DNA of 5,944 bases from an uncultured Collinsella sp. Lineage in GTDB: Bacteria; Actinomycetota; Coriobacteriia; Coriobacteriales; Coriobacteriaceae. Numbering within the stretch: position 1 is the first letter of the stretch; each line of letters begins with the position of its first letter. Made by a program: the position numbers and the translations under genes. Under the pieces are notes generated by a model. That model was not told the DNA's origin. It saw only the letters and a list, made by a program, of their open reading frames with translations, and ran no database searches. The stretch spans positions 1-5,944 of the forward strand of contig USQE01000082.1 in NCBI GenBank assembly GCA_900556675.1. Reading direction: 5' to 3'. Below, in pieces: positions 1-5,944 of this stretch.

Positions 1-1490
1 GCCTCAAGGGCGCCGCCTCCCTCGTGCACGATATCGATCGCGAGACGTTCTCTACCATGTTCTCGCTCACCAGCGACGAGCTGCGTCGCCTGCGCTCCGA
101 CGTAGAGCCGGTGCCGTATGAGGTAGTGCTCCGCTGTCTGGAAGAGGAATACGGCCAGCGCCTGGGGCAGATGTTCGACGCGATCGACCCCAACCCGCTC
201 GGTAGCGCGTCGCTCGCGCAGGTACACCGCGCCCGCCTGGTGACCGGCGAGGACGTGGCCGTTAAGGTGCAGCGCCCCGGCGCGCAACAGGTCATGGCGC
301 AGGACATCGACATCATTCGCTCGGTGGTGCGCATCGTTTCCAAGTTTGTCAACACCGATCAGTTTGTTGACCTGCACGGCGTGGTCGAGGAGCTGTGGAC
401 CTCGTTTCGCGAGGAGACCAACTTTTTGGCCGAGGCCAAAAACCTCAACGATTTCTACGACTTCCACAAAAGCGTGCACGGCGTGTCGTGCCCCAAGTCC
501 TACCTGGACCTTTGCACCGAACACGTCGTGGTCATGGACTACATTGACGGCATCTCGATTGCCGATCCCGAGCGCCTGGTGGCCGAGGGCTATGACTTGG
601 AAAAGATCGGCTCGGCGATTGTCGAGGACTATTCGACGCAGGTGCTCGATGATGGCTTTTTCCATGCTGACCCGCATGCGGGAAACATCATCCTCAAGGA
701 CGGCATCGTCTACTTTATCGACCTGGGCATGGTCGGGCGCATGTCGAGCCACGACCGCGGTATCGTCAAGGACATGATTTTCGCCGTGGCCGAGGGCGAC
801 GTGCCCAAGCTCAAGGACTCGCTCATGCGCTTTGCCGTGACGCGCGGCGACTCCGCCGAGCTCGACCATTCGGCCTTTTTGTCCGACTTGGACTTTATCG
901 TCGCCGACTTTGCGGGTCTTGATCTTAAGGACCTGGATATCGGCGAGTTTTTGACCTCGCTGCTCAATCTGGCGCGCAAGAACGACGTTGAGCTGCCGAG
1001 CGTGGTGACAATGTTCGCGCGCGGCATGGTGACGCTCGAGGGCCTGCTGACCGAGTACATGCCCAACGTCAACATGATCCAGATCATCCAGACGCATATC
1101 AAAAACGAGAAGAGCACCTATGCCCGAGTTCGCGAGATGGGCCGTGACTTTGCGGCGAGCAGCTACCGTGCGGCCAAGGGCTCACTCGAGGCGGCTGAGT
1201 ATCTGGGCCTGGCATCGCGCATGCTCACGCGCGGCCAGCTTAAGGTGAATCTGCAACTCATGAGCAGCGACAAGGCGCTGCGTCAGATAGGCGGCATCGT
1301 CGACCGCATGTCAATGGCCATTGTTATCGCCGGTCTGTTTATCGGCTCCTCGGTGGTCTACTATGCGCGCATCGAGCCTGTTGTGCTCGGTATTCCGGTC
1401 ATCGGCTTTTTTGGCTATGTGAGCGCGCTGGTTTTGGCGCTCATGCTGGGCCGCAATATCTGGCGCAACAGTCACGGCGGCAAGCACTAG
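1..1490 (+). CDS. ABC1/UbiB (AarF) family atypical protein kinase-like membrane protein, 5'-truncated
   Basis: The frame is open from base 3 to a TAG at 1488-1490 (495 codons) and has no start in view. The GTG at 24 is probably internal, because the N-terminal KxGQ segment typical of the family is missing and full members are usually somewhat longer. Counting from that GTG as residue 1, the marks of the UbiB fold appear in order: an Ala/Ser-rich loop GSASLAQVH (60-68) replacing the kinase P-loop; the ATP-site lysine in VAVKVQRPG (K81); an EA.N motif near 137-140; the catalytic-loop-like HADPHAGN (214-221); and the metal-binding IDLG (D233, DFG equivalent). Two hydrophobic helices at about 431-448 and 453-475 anchor the C-terminus in the membrane. 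Characterised relatives (UbiB, COQ8) are ATPases or kinase-like proteins supporting quinone or lipid metabolism. The substrate here is unknown, so ubiB would over-claim. A terminator follows 78 bases after the stop, so it ends its transcription unit. Confidence -1.
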   Translation, partial: LKGAASLVHDIDRETFSTMFSLTSDELRRLRSDVEPVPYEVVLRCLEEEYGQRLGQMFDAIDPNPLGSASLAQVHRARLVTGEDVAVKVQRPGAQQVMAQDIDIIRSVVRIVSKFVNTDQFVDLHGVVEELWTSFREETNFLAEAKNLNDFYDFHKSVHGVSCPKSYLDLCTEHVVVMDYIDGISIADPERLVAEGYDLEKIGSAIVEDYSTQVLDDGFFHADPHAGNIILKDGIVYFIDLGMVGRMSSHDRGIVKDMIFAVAEGDVPKLKDSLMRFAVTRGDSAELDHSAFLSDLDFIVADFAGLDLKDLDIGEFLTSLLNLARKNDVELPSVVTMFARGMVTLEGLLTEYMPNVNMIQIIQTHIKNEKSTYARVREMGRDFAASSYRAAKGSLEAAEYLGLASRMLTRGQLKVNLQLMSSDKALRQIGGIVDRMSMAIVIAGLFIGSSVVYYARIEPVVLGIPVIGFFGYVSALVLALMLGRNIWRNSHGGKH

Positions 1491-1568
1491 CGTAGCTGCA
1501 CGGTGTCTTGTCCCACGGCGCCCTTCCATACCCAACTCTTTCCTATCGCAAACAATAGCTTTTACCTT

Positions 1569-1596
1569 GGGCTTCGCCTGTGTGCGAGGCCCTTTT
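1569..1596 (+). terminator. Rho-independent terminator after the UbiB-like gene
   Basis: A nine-pair stem, GGGCTTCGC (1569-1577) with GCGAGGCCC (1584-1592) including one G-T wobble, encloses a six-base loop and is followed directly by TTTT (1593-1596). This is a textbook intrinsic terminator. It lies between the stop of the UbiB-like gene and the riboswitch, so it should insulate the two units. The T run is short and efficiency cannot be judged. Because it ends upstream of the aptamer it is not part of the riboswitch switching mechanism. Confidence -1.
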
Positions 1597-1623
1597 GCGT
1601 GATACCATACTGACGGTAATAAT
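1595..1623 (+). promoter_or_regulatory. Possible sigma-70-type promoter for the riboswitch-controlled gene
   Basis: Only about 36 bases separate the terminator T-run from the aptamer, so the promoter must lie here if the gene has its own. The best pair I see is TTGCGT (1595-1600, three of six matches to TTGACA) and TAATAA(T) (1617-1623), with a 16-base spacer. This predicts transcription starting near 1629, just ahead of the first aptamer stem at 1633. An alternative -10, CATACT (1606-1611), has no good -35. The call rests on weak hexamers plus position. Confidence -1.
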
Positions 1624-1632
1624 CAATGGCCT

Positions 1633-1805
1633 AGATGGTGGTGCGGAGACGCACGAATGCGCGGTTTTCCTGCGCATTTGGGAGAATCGGGGTGCGAATC
1701 CCCGGCTGTACCAGTAACCGTAATTCCTCTTGGCTCGGGATGCTCGCGTCGCAGATCGGACGACGCGCCCGAGCCGTTAAGGTTAAGTCGGATCGCCTCC
1801 CATCT
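1633..1805 (+). promoter_or_regulatory. Cobalamin (vitamin B12) riboswitch aptamer
   Basis: The element is recognised from the conserved cobalamin-riboswitch core (Rfam Cobalamin type): GGGAGAATC followed by GGTGCGAATCC and then GGCTG..ACC.GTAACCGTAA (about 1680-1722), with a B12-box-like segment AGTCGGATCGCCTCCC near 1786-1801. Pairings fit a folded aptamer: a closing stem AGATGG (1633-1638) with CCATCT (1800-1805); a GTGCG/CGCAC hairpin capped by a GAGA tetraloop (1641-1654); AATGCGC (1656-1662) with GCGCATT (1672-1678); CGGGG (1688-1692) with CCCCG (1700-1704); and a long peripheral hairpin, GGCTCGGG (1732-1739) with CCCGAGCC (1768-1775) around CGCGTCG (1745-1751) with CGACGCG (1761-1767). 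Such elements normally repress B12 uptake or synthesis genes when cobalamin is bound. The gene controlled here is the large DUF4430 surface protein at 1949. Which cobalamin form is sensed cannot be told by eye. Confidence -1.
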
Positions 1806-1948
1806 TGCATGCGGCTGCGGCGTATGCCGCCGGTGTGCATAGGGCTCTGGAGGGAAGGGGGACCCCGATGGGGGAACTCGAGCGCAGCATGCGCGATGAC
1901 GTGGGCCAGCCTCAGGGCAACGCTCCAAGTACAGACAGTAGGAGACAA
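1806..1948 (+). promoter_or_regulatory. Riboswitch leader / expression platform and ribosome binding site
   Basis: These bases lie between the aptamer and the chosen start codon. A GC-rich hairpin occupies about 1808-1839, with an inner stem GCGGC-GTAT-GCCGC and outer ATGC/GCAT pairs; it has no T tract, so it does not look like a terminator. GGAGG at 1849-1853 is exactly complementary to CCTCC at 1796-1800, inside the 3' part of the aptamer, which is a possible switching pairing. A small GCGCA/TGCGC hairpin sits at 1882-1894. The likely ribosome binding site is AGGAGA at 1940-1945, directly before ATG 1949. The absence of a terminator favours translational rather than transcriptional control, but the actual switch is not established. 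Confidence -1.
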
Positions 1949-2086
1949 ATGGATATGTTCGAGGACGAGCGCCAGCGCGCCTCGCATCGTCGTGGCGCAA
2001 TTGCGCGCGGTGTAGCAAAGCGCGGCCTGGTGGCATTCCTGGCCTTCGCGATGGCCTTTGGCACCACGCCGGCCCAGCTGTGGGCC
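1949..2086 (+). other. Signal peptide with a long basic n-region
   Basis: Residues 1-46 of the surface protein. The n-region of about 25 residues is charged, acidic first and then basic (HRRGAIARG, AKRG). A hydrophobic core follows (LVAFLAFAMAFG, about 27-38), then a c-region ending TTPAQLWA, with probable cleavage before DG at residue 47. This supports Sec export. The n-region is longer than usual, as in many large surface proteins of Gram-positive bacteria. No lipobox cysteine is present, so it is not a lipoprotein. The paired arginines are not followed by the Tat F-L-K pattern. Confidence -1.
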
Positions 2087-5000
2087 GACGGCGTCGAGGG
2101 CATTGCCGAGGCTGTGGCTCAGGCTACGACGCCGGGCGAGGACGCGGGAGCTGCGGACGGTGCTGCAGATAACACCGCGGCTGCTACTGGCGCAAACGAT
2201 TCGGCTGCCGATAAATCCTCCGAAACTGGGGATACGAGTCCAGTCGCGCCTGACAACGCGAGCAATGACGCGCTAGGCGACCCCGCTGCGTCAGACCCCG
2301 CTTCGGCCTCTCCGGCGAACGAGGCGTCCGACACCACCGCCGAGACCGGCGATGCGCCCGCGGTGGTCAGCGAGCCCAATGCAGCTAAGGCCGCACCCCG
2401 TGCCGCTGCCACGCTTTCCTCTAAAAATGGTGTCAGCGTCGGAAAGAGCCAGTCGCCTTCTCGCTGGACTGGCTCTAACGTCACTGGCTTTATCCAGAGC
2501 AATACTACGCTCTATGCGAATGTCTGGACTTCGTCCAGCAAGCGCGCCAGTGTTTCGGGTTGCACCTATCAGTGGCTTGCTGCCGATATCGCCAACAAGA
2601 GCGATGCGGACAACTCTGCGTTTGTTGCTGTCGAGGGCCAGACGAGCTCATCGATCGTTCTGGACGATGCCCTGCGCACTCAGCTTAACGGCAAGTGCCT
2701 GCGCGTTCGCATTACCGATGCAAGCGGTAACGTTATCTACGGCCCGACTGGGGGCGCCAACAACCAAAAGCTGACGGCAACGACCGCCGTCAAGGCACCC
2801 GTTCCTACCAAGACGGCCCTGGATGCAAAGTCTTATGTCCTCATCCAGTCTTCGGCAGACGATTCGAGTTCGATTTCGTCCGTTAAGGCAGAGACACTGA
2901 ACCCTGGCACTACGCTTTGGGCGAATGCCTATGACGGCGAAGCGGTTCCCAACAAGCGTATTGCGGCACAGGCCGGCTGGACCTATCAGTGGCTTGCGTC
3001 TGACGTGCGCGATGCCGAGGATTCCGCCTATCAGGCAATTCCGGGCCAGACCGACCAGTCGCTGACGATCACGGATGAACTCGCATCGCAGCTTGCGGGC
3101 AAGTACATTCGCGTTAAGGTTGTCGGTGACGGTCAAGAGCTGTTCGGCCCGAGCAGCTCTTTAAAGACGCCCTCGTCTGTTGACTACAATACTCCGGGTC
3201 CTGTTGCCGCGAGCGGCCAGATCGCATTAGACCATATCGTTCTTGCTTATAACGGTGCCGAATTTGGCAACGATTACGAGAGCGTTCCGAGTGCCAACGT
3301 CGGCGACACGATTAAGGCTGCTGCCTGCTACCTCAACTACGACACGCCGACTGTCCTCTACGGTTCCGACAAGGTCGATTTTTCTTGGTGGGTGGCCGAT
3401 TCCGCCGACGGCTCGTTCGAGCAGGTTGCAACTGGTGACACCTACACGGTTACCAAGGAGTGCGCGAACCGCTACCTCAAGGTTGTCGCTAAGGCCAAGA
3501 AGGGTATCCCCGGCTCTGATAGCTGTGAGACCAAGGCGGGCCGCATTCTGCCCAAGGGCGCGACGACGCTCGATTCAGTTGCATTTACCAATGCGAGCAA
3601 GGGCGCCAAGGACACTGGCTCTACGATTGAGGCGTGCGCCTACAAGGCGGTCGATTACTCGTCTGAGCCGGTTACCGAGGGCGTTACCTACACGTGGCGT
3701 TGGTCCTCTGTCGACCCGTCTTCCTCTGCGTTTGATGCGAAGACCGACTGGCATGTGGTCGAGGGCAAAACCGACAGCAGCTTTACGATTCCCGATGACT
3801 ACGCCAAGCGCTGGGTGAGCGTGTCGGCCACTGCGGGCGATAACACCGTAGAGGCGACTACTGCTGTGGCCGTTAAGGCCGCAGGCTCGCACGAGCTGTT
3901 CCTGACGTATCTCAAAAAGATCGTCGGCGATCAGAGCGATGACGCCAAGTTTGTCTACAAGAGTGGCGAAAAGATCGGTGTTACTGCATTCGAGAAGACG
4001 CCTGCAGGAACAAAGGGTGCCGAGCTTACATCTGATCAACTGACCTATACGTGGCAGATTGCCGATAGCTCCCAGGGTCCGTTCACGACGCTGACGGATG
4101 AGAACGCCCATAGGCCGTCGTTCGTAATTTCGCAAAAGTACGTCGGCAAGTACCTCAAGTGCATCGTCGACGGTGGCTACAACACCGACTATGCCTCCAC
4201 ACGTTATGCCATCGCTAAGGGTGAAGATGCCAAGGCGTATACCCTGACATCGGTTAATGTCGCTTCGAGCGGCAACCTTGCACAGGTCGGCGGAACGCTT
4301 ACCCCTACTGCCAATTACATGGCAACGGGCGATTGGGGCGATTACGAGACGGCACTCCCCGAGGGCTCCCTCGTCGATTACCGCTGGTATCTCGCCGATG
4401 ACGCTGAGGGCACAAATGCCCACGAGCTGTTTGGCGCCGACGAAACGACCGGCGCGATCACGCTTCCCGCCTCGGCTGAGGGCAAATACGCCTATGTCGT
4501 GGCAAACGCCGGCAACAACGATGTCAAGAGCACCGCTTGGCTCGTTAATTCTTCCGACGAAAAGTCTCTTTCCGTTAACGTCAGGGTTGTAGGCGTAAGC
4601 AAACACGATGTCGGTCAGTCCTATGACCTTGTGGACTGGGTGCCGACGGCCTCGTTTGAGTGGTCGAGTACCCAAAAAATGTCTGCCTGGGACATCTTTG
4701 CCAAGGTGCTTGACGACGCCGGCTATAGCTATAGCACGGACGGTGGCGTTCCCTATTCGGTTACGAACCCCGATAAGTCCCAGACGCTCGCGACGGAAAA
4801 CACGGCGTCCGGCTATAAGTACTGGCGTTTTGATATTAATGGCAAGGCTGCCAACTCTTATGCCACGGGCTACTACCCGAGCGATGGCGACACGCTCGAG
4901 CTGGTGTACGAGGATCCCACGGGCGCGGTTTCCACGCAGGTTTCCGCGACGTGTTCGGTCGTCGGCACCGACGCCAAGGGTGCTCAGCAGACCTGGGCTG

Positions 5001-5944
5001 CCGCTCAGAACATTACGCTGAAGAAAGGCTCGACTGCGGCCGACCTCTCCGAACAGCTTTTCAAGCAGACTGGCCTTAAGGCCGACTACGACCCCGATGG
5101 CAGCTGGGGTTGGGCGCTCAACTCGATCACGTCGCCCTTCGACTCCGACCGCACGCTCGCCTACGACTCGGCGACCGGCGCGTACTGGCAGCTGTTCATC
5201 AACGGCAAGTCCTCCATGGTCGGCGCCGGCGGCTACACGCTCAAGGCCGGCGACTCCGTCGTCTGGTGCTACTCGAAGTACAACGACCCCGCTCCTGCCG
5301 ATCAGCTTTCGGTAAGCTGCACCGTTATCGGCCAGGATGCTTCGGGCGCTCAGCAGACGTGGGCACAGCCTACGACAGCTCTCGTGGACGAGGGAACAAC
5401 CGCTGCTGACCTTTCCGAGCAGATCTTTAAAAAGTCTGGCATTGGCGCCAAAACGGGGGAGAGCTCGTTTGGCTGGTATCTCGAGTCGCTGACCTCGCCG
5501 TTCGAAAAGAACGTGACCCTCTCGAGCGAGAAGGTTGACGAAAACACCTGGAAATATTGGCAGTTCTTTGTCAATGGCAAGCCTGTTGATGTTGGTGCGG
5601 GCGCCTATACGCTTAAGGCAAGCGACGAGATTGCTTGGGTCTATGGCTCCGACGGCACCATGCCTGGTCAGGTCTCCGTTTCGATGGAGATCATCGGCAA
5701 GAAGGACGATAAGGCTCAGCGCTGGACTGATCCTTCGATGCAGGTGTTTGTCGAGGGCACGACGATCAAGGATGCCTCTGCTGCCTACTTCGATGCCGTT
5801 GGCGTCAAGTCCAAGATGTACGACCAATTTGGTTATTGGGGCGTTCACACTCTTGTCTCTCCGCTTGATGGCACCGAGCTGTCGGGTGCTTGGTCGTTCT
5901 TTGTCAACGGCGTTCCTGGGTCTCAGCTCGATAGCGACTATGTG
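1949..5944 (+). CDS. Large exported Ig-like / DUF4430 (transcobalamin-like) multidomain surface protein, 3'-truncated; putative cobalamin-binding
   Basis: The frame is open for 1332 codons and leaves the window without a stop. Order of parts: a signal peptide (residues 1 to about 46); an Ala/Asp/Thr/Pro-rich linker (47 to about 155); six Ig-like repeats (about 181-868), each with a core Tyr/Phe-x-Trp strand; then DUF4430 domains at about 873-989, 998-1111, 1120-1232 and from 1241 onward (cut). Each DUF4430 copy carries the W-x-F/L-x-[IV]-N-G signature, and the first three also show the closing GD/SD-x-[ILV]-x-[WL]-x-Y strand. DUF4430 (PF14478) resembles the C-terminal domain of transcobalamin and intrinsic factor. 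With the B12 riboswitch directly upstream, the simplest inference is a surface protein that captures cobalamin or corrinoids for an importer. An adhesin role is the alternative. The start at 1949 follows AGGAGA by three bases; ATG 1955, or the in-frame ATG at 1868, are possible instead. Any wall anchor (sortase motif or transmembrane tail) would lie beyond the window. Confidence -1.
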   Translation, partial: MDMFEDERQRASHRRGAIARGVAKRGLVAFLAFAMAFGTTPAQLWADGVEGIAEAVAQATTPGEDAGAADGAADNTAAATGANDSAADKSSETGDTSPVAPDNASNDALGDPAASDPASASPANEASDTTAETGDAPAVVSEPNAAKAAPRAAATLSSKNGVSVGKSQSPSRWTGSNVTGFIQSNTTLYANVWTSSSKRASVSGCTYQWLAADIANKSDADNSAFVAVEGQTSSSIVLDDALRTQLNGKCLRVRITDASGNVIYGPTGGANNQKLTATTAVKAPVPTKTALDAKSYVLIQSSADDSSSISSVKAETLNPGTTLWANAYDGEAVPNKRIAAQAGWTYQWLASDVRDAEDSAYQAIPGQTDQSLTITDELASQLAGKYIRVKVVGDGQELFGPSSSLKTPSSVDYNTPGPVAASGQIALDHIVLAYNGAEFGNDYESVPSANVGDTIKAAACYLNYDTPTVLYGSDKVDFSWWVADSADGSFEQVATGDTYTVTKECANRYLKVVAKAKKGIPGSDSCETKAGRILPKGATTLDSVAFTNASKGAKDTGSTIEACAYKAVDYSSEPVTEGVTYTWRWSSVDPSSSAFDAKTDWHVVEGKTDSSFTIPDDYAKRWVSVSATAGDNTVEATTAVAVKAAGSHELFLTYLKKIVGDQSDDAKFVYKSGEKIGVTAFEKTPAGTKGAELTSDQLTYTWQIADSSQGPFTTLTDENAHRPSFVISQKYVGKYLKCIVDGGYNTDYASTRYAIAKGEDAKAYTLTSVNVASSGNLAQVGGTLTPTANYMATGDWGDYETALPEGSLVDYRWYLADDAEGTNAHELFGADETTGAITLPASAEGKYAYVVANAGNNDVKSTAWLVNSSDEKSLSVNVRVVGVSKHDVGQSYDLVDWVPTASFEWSSTQKMSAWDIFAKVLDDAGYSYSTDGGVPYSVTNPDKSQTLATENTASGYKYWRFDINGKAANSYATGYYPSDGDTLELVYEDPTGAVSTQVSATCSVVGTDAKGAQQTWAAAQNITLKKGSTAADLSEQLFKQTGLKADYDPDGSWGWALNSITSPFDSDRTLAYDSATGAYWQLFINGKSSMVGAGGYTLKAGDSVVWCYSKYNDPAPADQLSVSCTVIGQDASGAQQTWAQPTTALVDEGTTAADLSEQIFKKSGIGAKTGESSFGWYLESLTSPFEKNVTLSSEKVDENTWKYWQFFVNGKPVDVGAGAYTLKASDEIAWVYGSDGTMPGQVSVSMEIIGKKDDKAQRWTDPSMQVFVEGTTIKDASAAYFDAVGVKSKMYDQFGYWGVHTLVSPLDGTELSGAWSFFVNGVPGSQLDSDYV
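2087..2410 (+). other. Low-complexity Ala/Asp/Thr/Pro-rich linker in the surface protein
   Basis: Residues 47 to about 154 are dominated by Ala, Asp, Ser, Thr, Gly and Pro, and almost free of aromatic residues, Lys and Arg until the end (AKAAPRAAA). This looks like a disordered spacer following the signal peptide, of the kind found at the mature N-terminus of Gram-positive surface proteins. It would be extended and negatively charged. No catalytic motif is visible. Confidence -1.
2489..4552 (+). repeat. Six divergent Ig-like protein repeats (stalk region)
   Basis: Six units of about 86-105 residues share one pattern: a first strand, a central Tyr/Phe-x-Trp core strand usually followed by a small residue plus Asp, then a Ser/Thr-rich strand and a closing 'G-K/R-Y/W-hydrophobic-x-V' strand. 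Approximate units are 2489-2746, 2876-3151, 3221-3535, 3569-3862, 3893-4207 and 4238-4552. The core Trp codons lie at 2573, 2990, 3386/3389, 3695, 4052 and 4385. Units 1 and 2 are the most alike (TYQWLA.D, then GQT, GK, and a closing F/YGP). The pattern matches bacterial Ig-like beta-sandwich repeats of surface proteins, which usually act as spacers. The exact family cannot be assigned by eye. Confidence -1.
4565..5944 (+). repeat. Tandem array of at least four DUF4430 (transcobalamin C-terminal-like) domains
   Basis: The copies lie at about 4565-4915, 4940-5281, 5306-5644 and from 5669 to the window edge. The W-x-F/L-x-[IV]-N-G signature appears as YWRFDINGK (4820-4846), YWQLFINGK (5183-5209), YWQFFVNGK (5555-5581) and AWSFFVNGV (5888-5914). 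Each copy opens with a 'V-x-V/C-x-[VI]-[VI]-G' strand. Copies 2 and 3 are clearly the closest pair: both carry GAQQTWA, then TAADLSEQ.F, then a W-x-L-x-S-[IL]-T-S-P-F strand, and they match in stretches at the DNA level too, which points to internal duplication. Copy 4 keeps a shorter form of this (LVSPLDG). Copy 1 is the most divergent. The array may continue past the window. Confidence -1.

Noticed and set aside
710..1117. 135-codon antisense frame and 143-codon + frame (346-777) inside the UbiB-like gene
   Set aside because: The main frame here carries the catalytic motifs of the UbiB family; these are shadow frames.
1808..1839. GC-rich hairpin after the aptamer considered as a transcription terminator
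   Set aside because: No T-run follows it; the next bases are AGGGCTCTGG. It may still belong to the expression platform.
1863..1874. CCCC-GATG-GGGG mini-hairpin placing ATG 1868 in its loop
   Set aside because: Four pairs with a four-base loop is easily expected by chance in this G/C-rich leader, and the upstream ATG is not the favoured start.
1635..2015. 126-codon + frame and several small frames on both strands over 1623-2103
   Set aside because: They run through the structured riboswitch and its leader, or overlap the signal peptide region in another frame. Their products are Arg/Pro-rich with no domain features.
1982..2086. Possible Tat signal (paired Arg at the start of the surface protein)
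   Set aside because: The arginines in HRRGAI are not followed by the F-L-K-like pattern and are far from the hydrophobic core; a Sec signal peptide fits better.
3575..5848. 757-codon antisense open frame opposite the DUF4430/Ig-like gene
   Set aside because: It is opposite a + frame with a signal peptide, Ig-like repeats and DUF4430 motifs. Its product is rich in Arg, Val, Gly and Leu without recognisable domains, as expected from the complement of GC-biased codons.

Overview
The window shows the end of one gene and the beginning of another, both on the + strand, separated by a 458-base intergenic region rich in regulatory RNA. The sequence is moderately GC-rich with many G/C-ending codons. 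The second protein is a large exported protein with Ig-like repeats and an alanine/aspartate-rich linker. Together these suggest a gut-type actinobacterium of the Coriobacteriia (Collinsella-like); this is an inference from style, not a proof. I see no tRNA, rRNA, CRISPR array, insertion sequence or phage gene.

Layout. (1) Bases 1-1490 carry the 3' part of an ABC1/UbiB (AarF) atypical kinase-like membrane protein; its beginning lies outside the window. (2) A strong intrinsic terminator at 1569-1596 ends that unit. (3) A possible promoter at about 1595-1623 leads directly into a cobalamin (B12) riboswitch at about 1633-1805, recognised from its core motifs and several well-paired stems, followed by a leader of about 140 bases. 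(4) From 1949 to the right edge runs a very large open frame (1332 codons, still open) for an exported protein: a signal peptide with a long n-region, an Ala/Asp/Thr/Pro-rich linker, six divergent Ig-like repeats, then at least four DUF4430 domains. DUF4430 (PF14478) is the family related to the C-terminal domain of the animal B12 carriers transcobalamin and intrinsic factor.

How the parts fit. A B12-sensing riboswitch directly in front of a surface protein built from transcobalamin-like domains suggests a cell-surface cobalamin-capture protein made when B12 is scarce. The Ig-like repeats would act as a stalk and the DUF4430 domains as the ligand-binding head. The riboswitch and domain calls rest on the sequence; the binding function is inferred. 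The UbiB-like gene is transcriptionally separate and probably unrelated. The long antisense open frame over the repeat protein is a compositional shadow.
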